NCBI RefSeq assembly: GCF_900113305.1
Contig: NZ_FOOW01000010.1
Span: 39,627-103,626 of the forward strand
DNA length: 64,000 nucleotides
Direction of reading: 5' to 3'
DNA from: Prevotella sp. KH2C16
GTDB lineage: Bacteria; Bacteroidota; Bacteroidia; Bacteroidales; Bacteroidaceae
Below are positions 43,124 through 51,378 of this stretch, one piece after another; position 1 is the stretch's first letter, and each line of letters opens with the position of its first letter. Both the position numbers and the translations under genes were made by a program. The notes below the pieces were generated by a model, which was not told the origin of the DNA, searched no databases, and saw nothing but the letters and a program-made list of their open reading frames with translations.

Positions 43124-44347
43124 ATGAAGAAAACTGGTATTTTATTGCTGCTCCTTACAGCCTTTGCCTTGAGTGCAGACGCCCAGAAATGGGAGCACAT
43201 AGCCGACACTCCTCAGATGGGATGGAGCAGCTGGAACAAGTTCCAGGGCAACATCAACGAGGAGATCATCACGGGCATTGCCGACGCCATGGCAGCCAGC
43301 GGGCTGAAGGAAGCCGGGTATACCTACATCAACATTGATGACTGCTGGCACGGAAAGCGGGATGCCGACGGCCTCATGCAGGCTGACAGCAGCAAGTTTC
43401 CCCACGGAATGAAGTGGCTGGCGGACTATGTCCATGCCAGGGGAATGAAGCTGGGCATCTACACCGACTGCGGGACGGCGACCTGCGCGGGCATGCCCGG
43501 CTCGCTCGGACATGAATACCAGGACGCCCTGCAATACGCCCGCTGGGGCATAGACTACCTGAAAGAAGACTGGTGCAACACCGAGAATGTGAACCCCATG
43601 GGTGCCTACCGGCTCATGAGCGACGCCCTGAGAGCCGCCGGGAGGCCCATATTCCTCTCCATGTGCGAATGGGGTACGGCCAAGCCGTGGCGCTGGGCGC
43701 GCGACATCGGCCACAGCTGGCGCATAGGACCCGACATCTGGTGCTCCTTCGACTCGCTCCGCGTATTTCCCACCTCCGTCCAGTACAGCGTGATGCACTG
43801 CATCCACGCCAACGACACCCTGCGCGCCTATGCCGGGAAAGGCCACTGGAACGACCCCGACATGCTGGAGGTGGGCAACGGGATGACGGCGAGCGAAGAC
43901 CGCGCCCACTTCACCATGTGGTGCATGATGGCAAGCCCGCTAATCCTCGGGAACGACATCCGCGGCATGAGCGACGAGACCCGGGACATCATACTGAACC
44001 GGGAGATGATAGCCGTGGACCAGGACACGCTGGGCGTACAGGGCCTGCACTTCTGCTCGGAGCGGGGACTCGACTTCTGGTTCAAGCCCCTTGCCGGCGG
44101 CGACTGGGCGTTCACCATCCTCAATCCCACGAAGAAAGCCATCACCTATGCCCTCAACTGGCAGGACTTCAACCTCACCGATGAGGAGGTATCAGGGAGG
44201 AGCACCCGTTTCGACGCGGAGGTCTACCGCGTGCGCAACCTCTGGACGCACCGCTTCGAGGGAAAGACCTCGAAGAAAGCCAAGGTTGAACGCAGGATTA
44301 CCGTGCCCTCCCACGATGTGGTAGCCTACCGGCTCATCCGACAGTAA
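43124..44347 (+). CDS. GH27 alpha-galactosidase
   Basis: Secreted alpha-galactosidase of 407 residues (signal peptide to about A20) that removes alpha-1,6-galactose side chains from galactomannan. It has the GH27 barrel: TPQMGWSSWNKFQ at the start, YINIDDCW, KLGIYTDCGTATC, nucleophile Asp149 in YLKEDWC, and acid/base Asp204 in WRIGPDIW. A C-terminal beta domain follows. It opens the rightward operon and would act in the periplasm on imported oligosaccharides before the GH26 enzyme cleaves them. Confidence 0.93.
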   Translation: MKKTGILLLLLTAFALSADAQKWEHIADTPQMGWSSWNKFQGNINEEIITGIADAMAASGLKEAGYTYINIDDCWHGKRDADGLMQADSSKFPHGMKWLADYVHARGMKLGIYTDCGTATCAGMPGSLGHEYQDALQYARWGIDYLKEDWCNTENVNPMGAYRLMSDALRAAGRPIFLSMCEWGTAKPWRWARDIGHSWRIGPDIWCSFDSLRVFPTSVQYSVMHCIHANDTLRAYAGKGHWNDPDMLEVGNGMTASEDRAHFTMWCMMASPLILGNDIRGMSDETRDIILNREMIAVDQDTLGVQGLHFCSERGLDFWFKPLAGGDWAFTILNPTKKAITYALNWQDFNLTDEEVSGRSTRFDAEVYRVRNLWTHRFEGKTSKKAKVERRITVPSHDVVAYRLIRQ

Positions 44348-44371
44348 ACAGTCTATAAAAAAACAAACAAC

Positions 44372-45652
44372 ATGAGAAAATATCTGCTCTTATTAGTAAC
44401 GCTCTTCGCGCTGACGCCTGCCAGCGCTCAAATCCGCGGCAACAACATCACGGTTACCATACAACCCGACCACAAAGACTGGAACTACAAAGTAGGCGAG
44501 AAGGCCGTGTTCACCGTCAATGTGCTCCGCTCCGGCACCCTGCTGGACAATGTACGGGTGGACTACGAGGCCGGCCCGGCCATGTATCCCGACATCCAAA
44601 AGCGGGATGTAACCCTGAAAGACGGAACCATGAAGTTCTCAGGAAAGATGAGCAAGCCCGGTTTCTACCAACTCAAGGTTACCGCCCATGTAGGCGACAA
44701 GGACTACGAAGGGCTCTGCATGGCAGGCTTCTCCCCCGAGAAGATACAACCGGCAACCCAATGTCCGGCTGATTTCGATGCCTTTTGGAGCAAGGCGCTC
44801 GACGACGCGCGGAAATTCGACCTCGACCCACACCTCACCCCACTCCCCGACCGGAGCACGAAGGATGTGGCCGTGTATGAGGTAAGCTTCGTAAACGACC
44901 GCCCCAACGGCCGCATCTACGGCATTCTCTGCATCCCGAAGAAAGCGGGCAGATATCCCGCCCTGCTCCGCGTTCCCGGTGCCGGCATCCGCCAATACCA
45001 CGGCGATGTGTGGACAGCCGCGCAAGGAGCCATCACGCTTGAAATCGGAATCCATGGTATTCCCGTCACCATGGAGCAAAGCGTCTACGACGAGATGTTC
45101 ACCGCCGGTCTCGACGGCTACTACGATGTCAACCTCGAAAACCCGGACAGGAACTATTACAAGCGTGTGGTCGTGGGTGCAGTCCGTGCAGTAGACTATC
45201 TCGCGTCGCTCCCCGAATGGAACGGGGCAAGCCTGGGGGTCAGCGGCTCCAGTCAGGGGGGATTCCTCTCGCTGGCCGTCGCGGCCCTTGACCAAAGGGT
45301 TACATTCTGCGGAGTCGTCCATGGCGCCATGTGCGACTATGAATCAGAACTCAAGGGAGTGGCAGGCGGATGGCCTCACTACTTCTATCGTGTGAAGAAT
45401 CCCAGCAGCGAACGCATCAGGGGAGCACGCTATTACGACGGCGTGAACTTCGCCCGCCGCATCAAATGTCCGGGATGGTTCTCGTTCGGGTACAACGACG
45501 AGGTCGTTCCTCCTACCTCTGCCTACGGAACCTATAATGTCTTTAAGGCCCCGAAGACGCTGAGCCTCTATCAGCTAACAGGCCATTACTGGTATCAGGA
45601 GCAGTGGGACGAATGGCAGAACTGGCTTTTAGAACAAATGAAAATAAAGTAA
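44372..45652 (+). CDS. CE7-type acetyl esterase (AXE1 family)
   Basis: Secreted acetyl esterase of 426 residues. A signal peptide and an N-terminal beta-sandwich (about 22-120) precede the alpha/beta-hydrolase domain. The catalytic triad is visible: Ser294 in GSSQGG, Asp376 in GYNDEVVPP and His405 in LTGHYWYQEQ. RGARYYDGVNFARRIKCP is also typical. CE7 enzymes take acetyl groups off short oligosaccharides, mostly studied on xylan and cephalosporin. In this place acetylated mannooligosaccharides are likely. It follows GH27 by 24 bp and ends 3 bp before the GH26 gene. Confidence 0.9.
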   Translation: MRKYLLLLVTLFALTPASAQIRGNNITVTIQPDHKDWNYKVGEKAVFTVNVLRSGTLLDNVRVDYEAGPAMYPDIQKRDVTLKDGTMKFSGKMSKPGFYQLKVTAHVGDKDYEGLCMAGFSPEKIQPATQCPADFDAFWSKALDDARKFDLDPHLTPLPDRSTKDVAVYEVSFVNDRPNGRIYGILCIPKKAGRYPALLRVPGAGIRQYHGDVWTAAQGAITLEIGIHGIPVTMEQSVYDEMFTAGLDGYYDVNLENPDRNYYKRVVVGAVRAVDYLASLPEWNGASLGVSGSSQGGFLSLAVAALDQRVTFCGVVHGAMCDYESELKGVAGGWPHYFYRVKNPSSERIRGARYYDGVNFARRIKCPGWFSFGYNDEVVPPTSAYGTYNVFKAPKTLSLYQLTGHYWYQEQWDEWQNWLLEQMKIK

Positions 45653-45655
45653 ATC

Positions 45656-46720
45656 ATGCACAAGACCATTCTATTGGCAATGACGCTACTCGCATTCAGT
45701 CTGTCGGCTTTCAGCGGCTCGCCCGCCCGTAAGCTCATCAAGCGAATGAAAAAACTGCAAAGGGCTGGAATCATGGTCGGCCATCAGGACGACCCTGTCT
45801 ATGGGCACGACTGGAAATGGGAGCTCGGACGCAGTGATGTAAAGGATGTCGTGGGAGACTATCCTGCATTGATGGGATTCGAACTGGGGCATCTCGAACA
45901 GGGAAAGGAGAAGAGCCTTGACCAGGTTCCGTTCCCCAGAATCCGCGAGGAAGTGAAAAGACAGCACGAGCGCGGCGGCATCATCGAGATAAGCTGGCAT
46001 CCGGACAACCCCGTTACGGGCAAGAGTGCCTGGGATCCTTCCGGATTCCCGGTAAGGGAAATACTTGCAGGAGGCAGCCAGCATGCCAAGTTCAACACAT
46101 GGCTGAAGCGGATTGCCGAGTTCCTCTCGTCGCTCAGGGACAAGGACGGGAAGCTCATCCCTGTCGTCTTCCGTCCGTGGCACGAGATGGGGGGAGGCTG
46201 GTTCTGGTGGGGCAGCAAGAGCTGCACGCCGGAAGAATTCAAGCAGCTCTTCGTCTATACCCACGATGTTTTCACAAGACAATACAAGCTCGACAACCTC
46301 GTCTGGGGATATTCGCCCAATGCCGGAGACGAAGACTTCCTGAAATATTACCCCGGCGATGAGTATGTAGACCTGATGGGGTTCGACCTGTATGACTTCG
46401 AGGCCGACAATGCAAAATACCAGGGAAACCTCAAGCGGGAACTAACCCGCCTGGCAAAAGTCGGCAAAGAGCACAAGAAACTGATAGCTCTTACAGAGAC
46501 GGGAGCACAGCAACTGCCGGACGAGAACTGGTTCTCGCAGGTGTTCTGGCCCGTGGCAAGGGAATACTCCTTCAGCTATGTGCTTTTCTGGAGGAACGCA
46601 TGGGATCAGCACAAGGAAACCTACATGTCCTATCCGGGTGCCCCGTCGGAGGCAGACTTCAAGAAGTTTGCCGCAGAAAAGAGAACTCTCTTCGTCAACG
46701 ACATCAAGAACAAAAAGTAA
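45656..46720 (+). CDS. GH26 beta-mannanase / mannobiose-producing type
   Basis: Secreted single-domain GH26 enzyme of 354 residues with a signal peptide (about 1-20). The acid/base is Glu177 in FRPWHEMGGGWFWWG and the nucleophile is Glu281 in ALTETGAQ. WHPDNPVTG and MGFDLYDF are further family blocks. The length and the SPARKLIKRMKKLQRAGIMVGHQD start recall the mannobiohydrolase of Bacteroides fragilis, which releases mannobiose. That product is what the epimerase and phosphorylase encoded just downstream need. The GH26-like lipoprotein at 29874-30935 is a degenerate relative of this type. Confidence 0.92.
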   Translation: MHKTILLAMTLLAFSLSAFSGSPARKLIKRMKKLQRAGIMVGHQDDPVYGHDWKWELGRSDVKDVVGDYPALMGFELGHLEQGKEKSLDQVPFPRIREEVKRQHERGGIIEISWHPDNPVTGKSAWDPSGFPVREILAGGSQHAKFNTWLKRIAEFLSSLRDKDGKLIPVVFRPWHEMGGGWFWWGSKSCTPEEFKQLFVYTHDVFTRQYKLDNLVWGYSPNAGDEDFLKYYPGDEYVDLMGFDLYDFEADNAKYQGNLKRELTRLAKVGKEHKKLIALTETGAQQLPDENWFSQVFWPVAREYSFSYVLFWRNAWDQHKETYMSYPGAPSEADFKKFAAEKRTLFVNDIKNKK

Positions 46721-46726
46721 TATATT

Positions 46727-47893
46727 ATGAGTGATTTCAAAGAAAGAGTCGCTGCCCTCCGTGCCCACCACGAAGAACTGCTGGCGAGAAAGAACCAACC
46801 TCTCGAATGGGGAAACGGTATCTATACCCGCTACAAGTACCCTGTCCTCACGGCAGAACATGCGCCATTGGAGTGGAAATACGACTTTAACGAGAAAGAC
46901 AACCCCTACCTGATGCAGCGCATCATGTGCAATGCCACGCTCAACTCCGGCGCAATCAAGTTCAACGGCAAGTATGTACTGGTGGCGCGGGTGGAAGGAG
47001 CAGATCGCAAGAGCTTCTTCGCCGTGGCCGAAAGCCCCAACGGAATTGACAACTTCCGCTTCTGGGACGATCCGATTACCATGCCCGAGGACATCATTCC
47101 CGCCACCAATATCTACGACATGCGGCTTACGGCCCATGAAGACGGCTGGATCTACGGCGTATTCTGCGCCGAGCGGCACGACGACAGCCAGCCGGGCGAC
47201 CTGTCCGCAGCAACTGCCACGGCAGCCATCGCACGCACCAAGAACCTCGTTAAGTGGGAAAGGCTGCATGACTTGAAGTCCAAGACCCAACAGCGTAATG
47301 TGGTTCTTCATCCTGAATTCGTAGACGGAAAGTATGCTTTTTATACTCGTCCGCAGGATGGATTCATAGATACAGGCTCGGGAGGAGGCATCGGCTGGGC
47401 TCTCATCGACGACATCGAGAATGCTGAAATCAAAGAGGAAACCATCATCTATCCACGCAACTACCACACCATCATGGAGGTGAAGAACGGCGAGGGGCCA
47501 CACCCCATCAAGACATCGGCAGGCTGGCTTCATCTGGCCCACGGCGTCCGCGGTTGCGCGAGCGGGCTCCGCTATGTGCTCTATATGTATATGACTGCCC
47601 TCGAAGACCCCTCGAAGGTTACCGCCATGCCGGGAGGCTATTTCCTGGTACCCGAGGGGGAGGAATATGTAGGCGATGTAATGAATGTCGTTTTCTCAAG
47701 CGGATGGATAGCAGATGAGGATGGCACCGTGTATATCTATTATGCCTCCAGCGACACACGAATGCATGTGGCCACCTCAACAGTCGACAAACTGGTGGAC
47801 TACTGCCAGAATACTCCTGCCGACGGATACACAACGGCGGAATCCGTAGAGACTATCAAGAAACTGATTGCCAAGAACAAAACCGCAGAATAA
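46727..47893 (+). CDS. GH130 4-O-beta-D-mannosyl-D-glucose phosphorylase
   Basis: Cytoplasmic phosphorylase of 388 residues without a signal peptide. It splits mannosyl-beta-1,4-glucose with phosphate into mannose-1-phosphate and glucose. The five-bladed propeller pattern of GH130 is visible: NPYLMQRIMCNATLNSGAIKF, VARVEGADRKS, catalytic Asp131 in NIYDMRLTAHEDG, and the phosphate-binding region around RNYHTIMEVKNGEGPHPI. The length and N-terminus place it in subfamily 1, as in B. fragilis. The next two genes encode the matching transporter and epimerase. Its last base is shared with the start of the transporter gene. Confidence 0.94.
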   Translation: MSDFKERVAALRAHHEELLARKNQPLEWGNGIYTRYKYPVLTAEHAPLEWKYDFNEKDNPYLMQRIMCNATLNSGAIKFNGKYVLVARVEGADRKSFFAVAESPNGIDNFRFWDDPITMPEDIIPATNIYDMRLTAHEDGWIYGVFCAERHDDSQPGDLSAATATAAIARTKNLVKWERLHDLKSKTQQRNVVLHPEFVDGKYAFYTRPQDGFIDTGSGGGIGWALIDDIENAEIKEETIIYPRNYHTIMEVKNGEGPHPIKTSAGWLHLAHGVRGCASGLRYVLYMYMTALEDPSKVTAMPGGYFLVPEGEEYVGDVMNVVFSSGWIADEDGTVYIYYASSDTRMHVATSTVDKLVDYCQNTPADGYTTAESVETIKKLIAKNKTAE

Positions 47894-49275
47894 TGGCTAA
47901 AGCAAAACTGACAGAGAAGGTTGGCTATGGCTTCGGGGACATGTCTTCCAGCATGTTCTGGAAGATCTTCTCCTATTATCTGCCCATCTTCTACAGCGAT
48001 ATATTCGGTCTGTCTCTCGGAGCGACCGCTACCTTGATGCTCGTTACCCGCATCTGGGACACCGTGTCCGACCCGATGATGGGAGTAATCGCCGACCGCA
48101 CACAGACCAGATGGGGCAAATACCGCCCATATCTCTTGTGGTTCGCGGCACCTTTTGCCATTGCAGGCATCCTGCTCTTCACTACTCCCGACATGAGCGA
48201 GACCGGGAAACTGGTCTGGGCATATGTAACCTATATCCTCATGATGACCGTCTATACGGGCATCAATGTCCCCTATGGCTCCATGTTGGGCGTAATGACG
48301 AATGATTCAGATGAGAAAACCGTGTTCTCCAGCTTCCGCATGTTCTTCGCCTATGCGGGTTCGTTCCTTGCCCTGTTTGCTTGGGAACCCCTTTGCAAAT
48401 TCTTCGAGGCGACAGGAAAGACGCAGCAAGGGGCATGGCAGTGGGCAATGATTGTCATCGCCGTATTCTGCTTCCTGCTCTTCCTTGCCTGTTTCCGGCT
48501 AACCAGGGAGCATGTCCATGTAGAGGCAACGCCTCTCGGTTCCGACCTGAAGTCGCTCATCCACAATGCTCCGTGGTGGTTGCTCACGGCCGCAGCATTG
48601 TGTTCCAACCTCTTCAACACGGTCCGGGGAGCTACCGTGGCCTATTATTTCAAGTATTACATTGGTGAGAATGCCAATATAGACTTAGGCATCGTGGGAT
48701 TTCTCTTCTATGCGGGATTGTTCCTTGGCGTCGGCGAGGTCTGCAATATGATAGGCGTTGTATGCGCGGTGCCCGTCAGCAAGCGTCTCGGAAAGCGCAT
48801 TACCTTCGCCCTTGCCTGCACCGGCATGGCCGTGTTGAGCATGTTCTTCTTCTATCTGCCAGTCTCCAACGGCGGCTTCATCTCCATGCTCCTGCTCCAG
48901 ATACTCATCTCCATCTGCACAGGAATCATCAGTCCGCTCATCTGGAGCATGTATGCTGATGTGTCAGACTATGCGACGATAAAGGACGGAAGCTCCTCCA
49001 CGGGTCTCATTTTCTCGTCAGGCTCGATGGCCCAGAAGTTCGGCGGAGCCATCGCCGGGTCGGCCGTGCTATGGCTGTTTGCGGCCTTCGGCCTTGTTCC
49101 CAACGCCGTCCAGCAGACCGAGACGGCCATTCTCGGCATGAAGCTCACCATGAGTTGGATTCCTGCTGCCATCGCCATATTAATGGTTATCATCATGGTT
49201 GCCTATCCGCTCGGCAAGGGCAAGATGAAAGACATCGGTGAAAAACTGAAGGAATTGCGTAAGATGGAAGGATGA
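47893..49275 (+). CDS. GPH-family (MelB-like) disaccharide/cation symporter
   Basis: Inner-membrane transporter of 460 residues with about 12 membrane segments. The glycoside-pentoside-hexuronide pattern is plain: LTEKVGYGFGDMSSSMFW, LVTRIWDTVSDPMMGVIADRTQTRWGKYRPY (two family blocks around the Asp-Pro), and VYTGINVPYGSMLGVMT. In this operon, between the GH130 and epimerase genes, it should carry mannobiose from periplasm to cytoplasm (inference from the known mannobiose route). Confidence 0.9.
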   Translation: MAKAKLTEKVGYGFGDMSSSMFWKIFSYYLPIFYSDIFGLSLGATATLMLVTRIWDTVSDPMMGVIADRTQTRWGKYRPYLLWFAAPFAIAGILLFTTPDMSETGKLVWAYVTYILMMTVYTGINVPYGSMLGVMTNDSDEKTVFSSFRMFFAYAGSFLALFAWEPLCKFFEATGKTQQGAWQWAMIVIAVFCFLLFLACFRLTREHVHVEATPLGSDLKSLIHNAPWWLLTAAALCSNLFNTVRGATVAYYFKYYIGENANIDLGIVGFLFYAGLFLGVGEVCNMIGVVCAVPVSKRLGKRITFALACTGMAVLSMFFFYLPVSNGGFISMLLLQILISICTGIISPLIWSMYADVSDYATIKDGSSSTGLIFSSGSMAQKFGGAIAGSAVLWLFAAFGLVPNAVQQTETAILGMKLTMSWIPAAIAILMVIIMVAYPLGKGKMKDIGEKLKELRKMEG

Positions 49276-50462
49276 TGAATAGTGAGAAGCTGAAACAGGA
49301 AATGCGTCAGACGCTCGAGGAAAACATTCTCAAGTATTGGATTGAGCGGATGACCGACCGTGAGCACGGAGGCTATTATGGCCGCATCGACGGCCATGAC
49401 AAGGTGGATATGACCGCTGAGAAGGGGGCCGTATTGAATGCCCGCATCCTCTGGACTTTCTCCGCGGCCTACCGCATACTGCAAAAGTCCGACTATCTGA
49501 CAGCTGCCACAAGGGCAAAGAACTATATAGAAGAGCACTTCATCGATTCGCAATACGGCGGAGTGTACTGGAGTCTGGACGATAAAGGGAACCCCTTTGA
49601 CACCAAGAAGCAGACATATGCCCTCGGCTTCACCATATACGGGCTCGGCGAGTATGTCCGCGCCACAGGAGACAAGTCGGCTCTCGAACTGGCCGTCAAG
49701 CTCTATCACGACATAGAAGAGCATGCCTTCGACCCGGTGAACAATGGATATGTGGAAGCTCTGGCCCGCGACTGGAAGCCTATTGCCGACATGCGCCTCT
49801 CCGACAAAGATGAGAACGGAAGCCGCACGATGAACACTCATCTGCACATCATTGAGCCCTATACCAACCTCTACCGTGTGTGGAAAACCCCGGAACTCAG
49901 GGAAAGCATTGTGAACCTACTTGATATCTTCACCGAAAAACTGCTCAACAAGCAAACGCGGCACCTCGACCTGTTCTTTGATGACAAATGGAACGGCAAG
50001 CGCAATATCCAAAGCTTCGGCCACGACATCGAGACCAGCTGGCTTCTTCACGAGACTGCCCTGGTGCTCGGGGATGCCGCGATTCTCAAGAAGATGGAGC
50101 CCATAGTCGTAGACATAGCCAAAGCGGCCGACGAAGGGCTGCAGCCAGACGGCTCCATGGCCTATGAGCGCTGGACGGAGAGCGGCAAGACCGACAACCA
50201 GAGACAATGGTGGGTGATGTGCGAGAACATCATCGGGCATGTCAATCTCTACCAGCATTTTGGGGACAAAGAAGCTCTTGGAACCGCACTAAGATGCTGG
50301 AATTTCGTAAAAAACAATCTCATCGACTACGAAAACGGGGAATGGCACTGGGGAATAGACGCCAACGGAGCCGTCAACTACAAAGACGACAAGGCCGGAT
50401 TATGGAAGTGCCCTTACCACAACAGCCGCATGTGCCTTGAATTAATGGAAAGGAAATACTGA
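49272..50462 (+). CDS. Cellobiose 2-epimerase family enzyme (mannobiose 2-epimerase)
   Basis: Cytoplasmic (alpha/alpha)6-barrel epimerase of 396 residues, AGE family. It turns the reducing-end mannose of mannobiose into glucose, giving the substrate of the GH130 phosphorylase. Catalytic His-bearing blocks are present: MNTHLHIIEPYTNLYRVW and SFGHDIETSWLLHE, with YWIERMTDREHGGYYGRIDG at the start and RQWWVMCENI further on. There is no signal peptide. The start overlaps the transporter stop by 4 bp (ATGA). Confidence 0.93.
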   Translation: MMNSEKLKQEMRQTLEENILKYWIERMTDREHGGYYGRIDGHDKVDMTAEKGAVLNARILWTFSAAYRILQKSDYLTAATRAKNYIEEHFIDSQYGGVYWSLDDKGNPFDTKKQTYALGFTIYGLGEYVRATGDKSALELAVKLYHDIEEHAFDPVNNGYVEALARDWKPIADMRLSDKDENGSRTMNTHLHIIEPYTNLYRVWKTPELRESIVNLLDIFTEKLLNKQTRHLDLFFDDKWNGKRNIQSFGHDIETSWLLHETALVLGDAAILKKMEPIVVDIAKAADEGLQPDGSMAYERWTESGKTDNQRQWWVMCENIIGHVNLYQHFGDKEALGTALRCWNFVKNNLIDYENGEWHWGIDANGAVNYKDDKAGLWKCPYHNSRMCLELMERKY

Positions 50463-50463
50463 T

Positions 50464-51351
50464 ATGAACGAAAGTCATGTATTACACGAGATTACTCCTC
50501 TGATGGACAAGGATGCCCTCTACATCGCCGACAGGCATAAGAAAGAGTTCTCCTACCCCATCCATTGCCATGAGGTATGTGAGCTCAACTTCGTAGAACA
50601 CGCAGAAGGAGTACGCAGGATTGTCGGCGACAGCAATGAGGTCATCGGCCCTTATGACCTGGTGTTGATAACCAGCTCCGACCTCGAACATGTCTGGGAA
50701 CAGAACGAATGCAAAAGCGAAGACATCCGGGAGATTACCATCCAGTTCCGCTTTGGCCTCACCGAGGATGAGGGATTTCTGAACAAGACACCCTTCGACA
50801 GCATCCGCCGCATGCTCCTTGAGGCGCGGAAGGGACTTGTATTCCCGCTCAATACCATCATGAAAGTCTACGGGAAACTTGACACCCTGAGCCGGCAGAA
50901 CGACCGGTTCCATGCCGTCATCCAGTTTCTTGAGATACTCTATGACCTCTCACAGAGCGAAGGGGCCCGCACCCTGGCCACCACAAGCTATGCGAAGGTT
51001 GACATAGAGGACGACAGCCGGCGCATCCTGAAGATAAAAAACTATATCAGCCAGAACTATATGAACGACCTCAAGCTCAAGACCATGGCCGACATGGCCT
51101 ACATGAGCGAGAGCGCGTTCAGCCGCTTCTTCAAGCTGCATACCGGCCGGACGCTGAGCGACTATATCATCGACATCCGCATCGGCAATGCCGCCCGGCT
51201 GCTCATCGACACGACACAGAGCATCAGCGAGATCAGTTTCAAGTGCGGATATAACAACATCAGCAACTTCAACCGCATCTTCAAGCGCAAGAAAGGCTGC
51301 TCTCCCAGCGATTTCCGCGAGAACTACAAGAAAGTGAGAATCATCGTATAG
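50464..51351 (+). CDS. AraC-family transcriptional regulator of the PUL
   Basis: DNA-binding regulator of 295 residues. The N-terminal half is cupin-like (FSYPIHCHEVCELNFVEHAEG; GPYDLVLITSSDLEHVWEQ), a sugar-binding domain in AraC-type regulators. The C-terminal 100 residues hold two helix-turn-helix motifs: LKLKTMADMAYMSESAFSRF and ISEISFKCGYNNISNFNRIF. It lies one base after the epimerase stop, inside the operon it probably controls, so positive feedback is likely. A mannobiose or cello/manno-disaccharide inducer is a reasonable guess, since all cytoplasmic steps are encoded next to it. No hybrid two-component regulator is seen in this PUL. Confidence 0.9.
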   Translation: MNESHVLHEITPLMDKDALYIADRHKKEFSYPIHCHEVCELNFVEHAEGVRRIVGDSNEVIGPYDLVLITSSDLEHVWEQNECKSEDIREITIQFRFGLTEDEGFLNKTPFDSIRRMLLEARKGLVFPLNTIMKVYGKLDTLSRQNDRFHAVIQFLEILYDLSQSEGARTLATTSYAKVDIEDDSRRILKIKNYISQNYMNDLKLKTMADMAYMSESAFSRFFKLHTGRTLSDYIIDIRIGNAARLLIDTTQSISEISFKCGYNNISNFNRIFKRKKGCSPSDFRENYKKVRIIV

Positions 51352-51378
51352 GCTACCTATCAAATCCCAAAGACATAA

